A stretch of DNA of 7,420 nucleotides from CAYUIS01 sp964444825 (GTDB lineage: Bacteria; Chloroflexota; Anaerolineae; B4-G1). The stretch is taken from NCBI GenBank assembly GCA_964444825.1, contig CAYUIS010000191.1:1-7420 (forward strand), given 5' to 3'. Positions 5,137 through 7,420 of the stretch are shown here, one piece after another; positions within the stretch are counted from its first letter, which is position 1; every line of letters begins with the position of its first letter. The notes beneath the pieces are model-generated. The model did not search any database and was not told where the DNA came from. It saw only the letters and a program-made list of their open reading frames with translations. The translations under genes and the position numbers were made by a program.

Positions 5137-5214
5137 GCCCGAACTCTTACGTTACGCGCTACGTCGCCAGGAACACCAAATAAGGCCCGGCAGGATACGC
5201 ACACCCCGTCATGA

Positions 5215-5709
5215 TCATTGCTTGTCCTCATCTCCGTCCTTACCCTCAGCGCCGAACAGGTTGAGCCACTCCTCGACCTCCTGGGGTGAGACAGGCCGAT
5301 CCCGCTCTGCCTCACCGGTCTCGACCCTGCGCGGCAGGCTCAACTGCAGAGCAAAATCCTCCGAGCGGATCACACGCGCGTGGCGGGCGCGAGCCGCCGC
5401 CAGAACCTCTCCATCCGAGCTGACCACGGTCAAGCCACGGGGGTCGCGGGCGCGGCGCAGACGCTCACACAGGATCCCATCCGCCTTACGGCTGGCGGAG
5501 GCAAAGACCACCTCCACACCCCCGCCGGAGAGCGGGAGGGAGCGCCCGCCCGGCAGACCGTGGTCAAACACCACCGTGGCGCGCTTTCTTGCGCGCGCAC
5601 AATAGGTTCGCAGCCGGGCGACCAGCTTGGCCTCGTCGTCGGGGTCTTCCAGGTCCAGGTCGGGCATCTGCCCGATGAGGTTGTGTCCATCAATCAGGAA
5701 TGGCATCAT
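5215..5709 (-). CDS. YacP-like NYN-domain ribonuclease
   Basis: A 164-residue protein of the YacP/Rae1 type (NYN, PIN-like nuclease fold). It starts with FLIDGHNLIG, which carries the first metal-binding Asp7. Further acidic residues lie in KADGIL (Asp77) and SSDGEV (Asp99), the spacing expected for this fold. In Bacillus, Rae1 cuts mRNA on ribosomes; the same role here is inference. Two adjacent ATG codons (5709 and 5706) are possible starts, preceded by a modest AAAGGGG. It overlaps the end of the upstream CGNR gene by 20 bases and is probably translated from the same message. The C-terminus is acidic and lysine-rich. It is convergent with ttuA; the 78 bases between them show no clear terminator. 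Confidence 0.85.
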   Translation of the reverse strand: MMPFLIDGHNLIGQMPDLDLEDPDDEAKLVARLRTYCARARKRATVVFDHGLPGGRSLPLSGGGVEVVFASASRKADGILCERLRRARDPRGLTVVSSDGEVLAAARARHARVIRSEDFALQLSLPRRVETGEAERDRPVSPQEVEEWLNLFGAEGKDGDEDKQ

Positions 5710-6355
5710 GCCCCTTTCTGCGGCGATAGTAGCGGCGGGCCTTGACGCGGCTGCCGCACAGGCTCATGCTGCACCAGCGGCGGCTGCGGTTCTTGCTCGT
5801 GTCCACAAACATCCAATCGCAGCCCTCCCGGGCGCACTCCCGAACCCGGCCGAGGTCCTCGGACGTCAACAGGTCAGCCGCCGAGCGCACGATAGGCCAC
5901 AACATCCGGTCCAGATCGTCCCGAGCCGAGACCCACGCCCACTCAAACCCGCCCGCCGACGGACGGATCTCGAGCCGGCTGAGCGCGTCGTAGAGGGCGG
6001 CGTTCAAAGCCGCGAGATCTTGCACCTCAGGCCGTCGAAGGACGACAAACGCCGAAAACACCCGGTAGATCATCTCCCGCAGGGCGATGGCACGCTCAAG
6101 CACAGCCGTCGCTGCATCGGGGTTGCGGGTTGCGCCAGCCACCAAGGCATCCGCTTCGCCACCCGTGAGGATGCCCGCGTGCCGGCTCCAGGCCACGAGT
6201 TCACCATAGGTGCTCAGGTATTCGCGGCGTTGCCTCCCGGCGCGGGCGCTCACCGTGTTGGCAAAGTCCAGACACAAGCACCCTCCGACCAGCTCCAGAT
6301 TGTCTGCCGTTCTCTTTATCTTGTCCGTCTGACTTCTCCCCTCACGCCACCGCAC
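5690..6355 (-). CDS. CGNR zinc-finger transcription regulator (ABATE domain)
   Basis: A 221-residue predicted transcription factor. The N-terminal ABATE-type domain begins at LVGGCLCLDFANT (residues 22-34) and runs to about 165. The C-terminal zinc finger is CAREGC (Cys174, Cys179), then DTSKNRSRRWCSMSLC (Cys195, Cys200), and a basic tail. The signature CGNR reads CGSR here (200-203), a conservative departure. The start is a GTG at 6353-6355 with a poor ribosome binding site, so translation may begin elsewhere near residues 1-20. A good minus-strand promoter (6422-6450) lies about 60 bases upstream and overlaps the opposing promoter of the lipoprotein gene. That makes auto- or cross-regulation plausible but unproven. 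The ligand is unknown. Confidence 0.85.
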   Translation of the reverse strand: MRWREGRSQTDKIKRTADNLELVGGCLCLDFANTVSARAGRQRREYLSTYGELVAWSRHAGILTGGEADALVAGATRNPDAATAVLERAIALREMIYRVFSAFVVLRRPEVQDLAALNAALYDALSRLEIRPSAGGFEWAWVSARDDLDRMLWPIVRSAADLLTSEDLGRVRECAREGCDWMFVDTSKNRSRRWCSMSLCGSRVKARRYYRRRKGHDAIPD

Positions 6356-6377
6356 CTACTTTACCGGCAAAACCGAT

Positions 6378-6406
6378 TTGACAGGTAGAACGGTGAGCGT
6401 TATAAT
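6378..6406 (+). promoter_or_regulatory. Perfect-consensus promoter for the lipoprotein gene
   Basis: TTGACA (6378-6383), exactly 17 bases, TATAAT (6401-6406): a full match to the sigma-70 consensus. Transcription would begin near 6413. It drives the lipoprotein and the microprotein. It lies within the expected leader of the opposing CGNR transcript. Confidence 0.85.
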
Positions 6407-6421
6407 GTCACCAGCAATATC

Positions 6422-6450
6422 ATTATAGCAGGTAATACACCTCCTGTCGA
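6422..6450 (-). promoter_or_regulatory. Opposing promoter for the CGNR-yacP operon
   Basis: Read on the minus strand: TCGACA (6450-6445), 17 bases, TATAAT (6427-6422). Transcription would begin near 6415, within about two bases of the opposing start. TATAATG (6401-6407) and CATTATA (6421-6427) form a dyad centred on 6414. Confidence 0.7.
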
Positions 6451-6486
6451 GTGCGTTCGATCGTCCACAGGGGTAGAGGAGGAAAA

Positions 6487-7164
6487 ATGGCCTTCAAGAC
6501 ACGCTCGAAAGCACCGTTTTCACCGCTTGGCGTTGGCATCGCCGCCCTCAGCGCGGGCATCACCGCGCTCGTCCTCGCTCACCTCGTTTTGATCGTTTCG
6601 TGCTCCCCCACCCCGCCGGACGGGGCACATACAACGACCGCAGACTCAGAGCCGACACCGACGCCAGCAAGCGGTTGGTCCGAGCTGCAACAACGAATAC
6701 CTTACCCATACAGCACCCCCCTACCCTCCCCAAACGCTACGATCCTGGATGGCACCTACGTCAAGTTCGACCCCAGGTATGCCGACCGCGCCCCGTGCCG
6801 GCGCTGCCCACCCTACCCACCCGAGGGAGGGCTGTGGAGACTGGGCCTGGATAAAGGTATCTTTAGGGTATATCACAAGATCAGCGGCTGGCGGACCGTT
6901 GGCTCCTATGCCGTCAGGGAGGATCGTATCTGGTTGTTCAATGACCCCCACTGCAACCAGGATACCGGCGTCTACACATGGAAGCTGGAAGACGGCGAAT
7001 TGACACTCGCCGTTGTCAGAGACGATTGCGCATATGACCTGAGGATGCGGCATTTTACCGAACTCGGATGGGAGAGCTGCCAGCCACCCTCGACCGAAGC
7101 AGCCATCACCAACCATTGGGCGGCTCCCGCTGGCTGTGATACGACGATGATTAACCAGGAGTGA
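6487..7164 (+). CDS. Predicted lipoprotein of unknown function
   Basis: A 225-residue exported protein. It has a positively charged N-terminus (KTRSK), a hydrophobic stretch at about residues 14-38 and the lipobox IVSC with the modified Cys39. A proline/threonine-rich linker follows (residues 41-62). The mature domain, from about ILDGTYVKFD, contains CRRCPP (Cys104, Cys107), single cysteines 156, 181, 198 and 217, and alternating aromatic and polar stretches such as GVYTWKLEDGELTLAVV. A small beta-barrel, perhaps lipocalin-like, is possible, but I do not recognise the family with confidence. The ATG at 6487 has AGGAGG (6477-6482) upstream and is preferred over an in-frame GTG at 6451. The 35-residue microprotein follows six bases after its stop. 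Confidence 0.8.
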   Translation: MAFKTRSKAPFSPLGVGIAALSAGITALVLAHLVLIVSCSPTPPDGAHTTTADSEPTPTPASGWSELQQRIPYPYSTPLPSPNATILDGTYVKFDPRYADRAPCRRCPPYPPEGGLWRLGLDKGIFRVYHKISGWRTVGSYAVREDRIWLFNDPHCNQDTGVYTWKLEDGELTLAVVRDDCAYDLRMRHFTELGWESCQPPSTEAAITNHWAAPAGCDTTMINQE

Positions 7165-7170
7165 AATAGG

Positions 7171-7278
7171 ATGAAGGACAGCCAGATCGCGGCACTGGAG
7201 GCACGGGTGGCAGCGCTGGAACAAGAAGCCAAGGCGAGTGGATCCTCCCTCTGCGCGCCCGGAGAGACAACGCCGTAA
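7171..7278 (+). CDS. 35-residue coiled-coil microprotein
   Basis: The frame begins with ATG six bases after the lipoprotein stop and has AGGAG (7157-7161) at nine bases. Residues 6-22 (IAALEARVAALEQEAKA) show hydrophobic residues at heptad-like intervals (Ile6, Leu9, Val13, Leu16), as in a short amphipathic coiled coil. A flexible tail with one Cys (SSLCAPGETTP) follows. It has no signal peptide. It is probably co-transcribed with the lipoprotein. I do not recognise it. It could be a real small partner protein or the surviving start of a longer coiled-coil gene. It is too short to judge by codon use alone. Confidence 0.55.
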   Translation: MKDSQIAALEARVAALEQEAKASGSSLCAPGETTP

Positions 7279-7283
7279 TCGAC

Positions 7284-7312
7284 TTGACTAATCGAGGAAA
7301 CCGCGCTATCCT
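7284..7312 (+). promoter_or_regulatory. Promoter of selC
   Basis: TTGACT (7284-7289), 17 bases, TATCCT (7307-7312). Transcription would start near 7319, about five bases before the tRNA. This is the expected arrangement for a tRNA transcribed alone. Confidence 0.75.
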
Positions 7313-7324
7313 TACAGCCAACCA

Positions 7325-7420
7325 GGGAGTGGTTGGGGCCCGGTGGCTTCCCCGGTCTTCAAAATCGGTGGCGGGTCGCGCAGAGCGGGCCGCGGTGGGT
7401 TCGACTCCCATCCACTCCCG
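7325..7420 (+). tRNA. selC: Selenocysteine tRNA, anticodon TCA
   Basis: A complete 96-base tRNA-Sec. The acceptor stem is the diagnostic 8 bp: GGGAGTGG (7325-7332) with CCACTCCC (7412-7419). The discriminator base is G7420. The D stem can form 6 bp with the four-base loop CGGT, using two G-U pairs. The anticodon stem is CCGGT/ATCGG and the loop CTTCAAA holds the anticodon TCA (7359-7361). A long variable arm follows. The T stem is GTGGG/CCCAT with the loop TTCGACT. The 8+5 acceptor/T-arm arrangement and the UCA anticodon together exclude an ordinary suppressor or tRNA-Ser. Whether CCA is encoded cannot be seen because the window ends here. It reads UGA as selenocysteine with SelB. The enzymes SelA, SelB and SelD are not in the window. 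Confidence 0.97.

Noticed and set aside
5627..6388. Plus-strand open frame opposite yacP and the CGNR gene
   Set aside because: Ala/Arg/Pro-rich antisense reading; the minus-strand products have clear domains.
6451..6486. GTG at 6451 as the lipoprotein start
   Set aside because: It gives an Arg/Gly-rich extension without a ribosome binding site; the ATG at 6487 has AGGAGG.

Overview
The window (GC-rich, single-copy bacterial DNA) most resembles a thermophilic member of the Chloroflexota. This is inferred from the gene set, not from an rRNA. There is a TtuA/TtuB pair for tRNA T54 2-thiolation, which is a heat adaptation. There are also a T-box leader, a CGNR-type regulator, a TrpB2-type tryptophan synthase, and an intergenic region loaded with palindromic repeats. 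Promoters are of the classical sigma-70 type (TTGACA-17-TATAAT-like), and several can be read directly.

Layout. 1-235 (-): the beginning of a protein of unknown function that leaves the window on the left; its start is unclear. 245-634 (+): promoter and trxA, a thioredoxin. 671-1115 (+): a tandem 14-bp repeat, a strong promoter, and a long T-box riboswitch with a TGG (Trp) specifier and a UGGC acceptor-binding bulge, ending in a 13-bp intrinsic terminator. 1132-3320 (+): a two-gene unit under that T-box, a COG3910-like ABC-type ATPase and a TrpB2-type tryptophan synthase beta chain, joined by an ATGA overlap. 3321-3979: about 660 bases without a convincing gene, filled with hairpins and dispersed-repeat-like elements and ending in the promoter of the next operon. 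3980-5136 (+): ttuB (sulfur carrier ending in Gly-Gly) and ttuA (tRNA 2-thiouridylase). 5215-6355 (-): a CGNR zinc-finger regulator followed by an overlapping YacP-like NYN nuclease. 6378-6450: two strong promoters facing each other whose start points almost coincide. 6487-7278 (+): a lipoprotein of unknown function and a 35-residue coiled-coil microprotein. 7284-7420 (+): promoter and the complete selenocysteine tRNA gene (selC), which ends on the last base of the window.

How the parts work together. The T-box should sense uncharged tRNA-Trp and turn on the ATPase and TrpB2. This argues that TrpB2 makes tryptophan here, probably from free indole since no trpA is adjacent. TtuB carries sulfur as a C-terminal thiocarboxylate and TtuA transfers it to T54 of tRNAs. 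The selC gene shows that the organism very likely makes selenoproteins, although no Sec biosynthesis gene lies inside the window. The most unusual points are the ATPase placed first in a Trp-regulated operon, the face-to-face promoter pair with dyad symmetry, and the 96-bp imperfect palindrome between trpB and ttuB.
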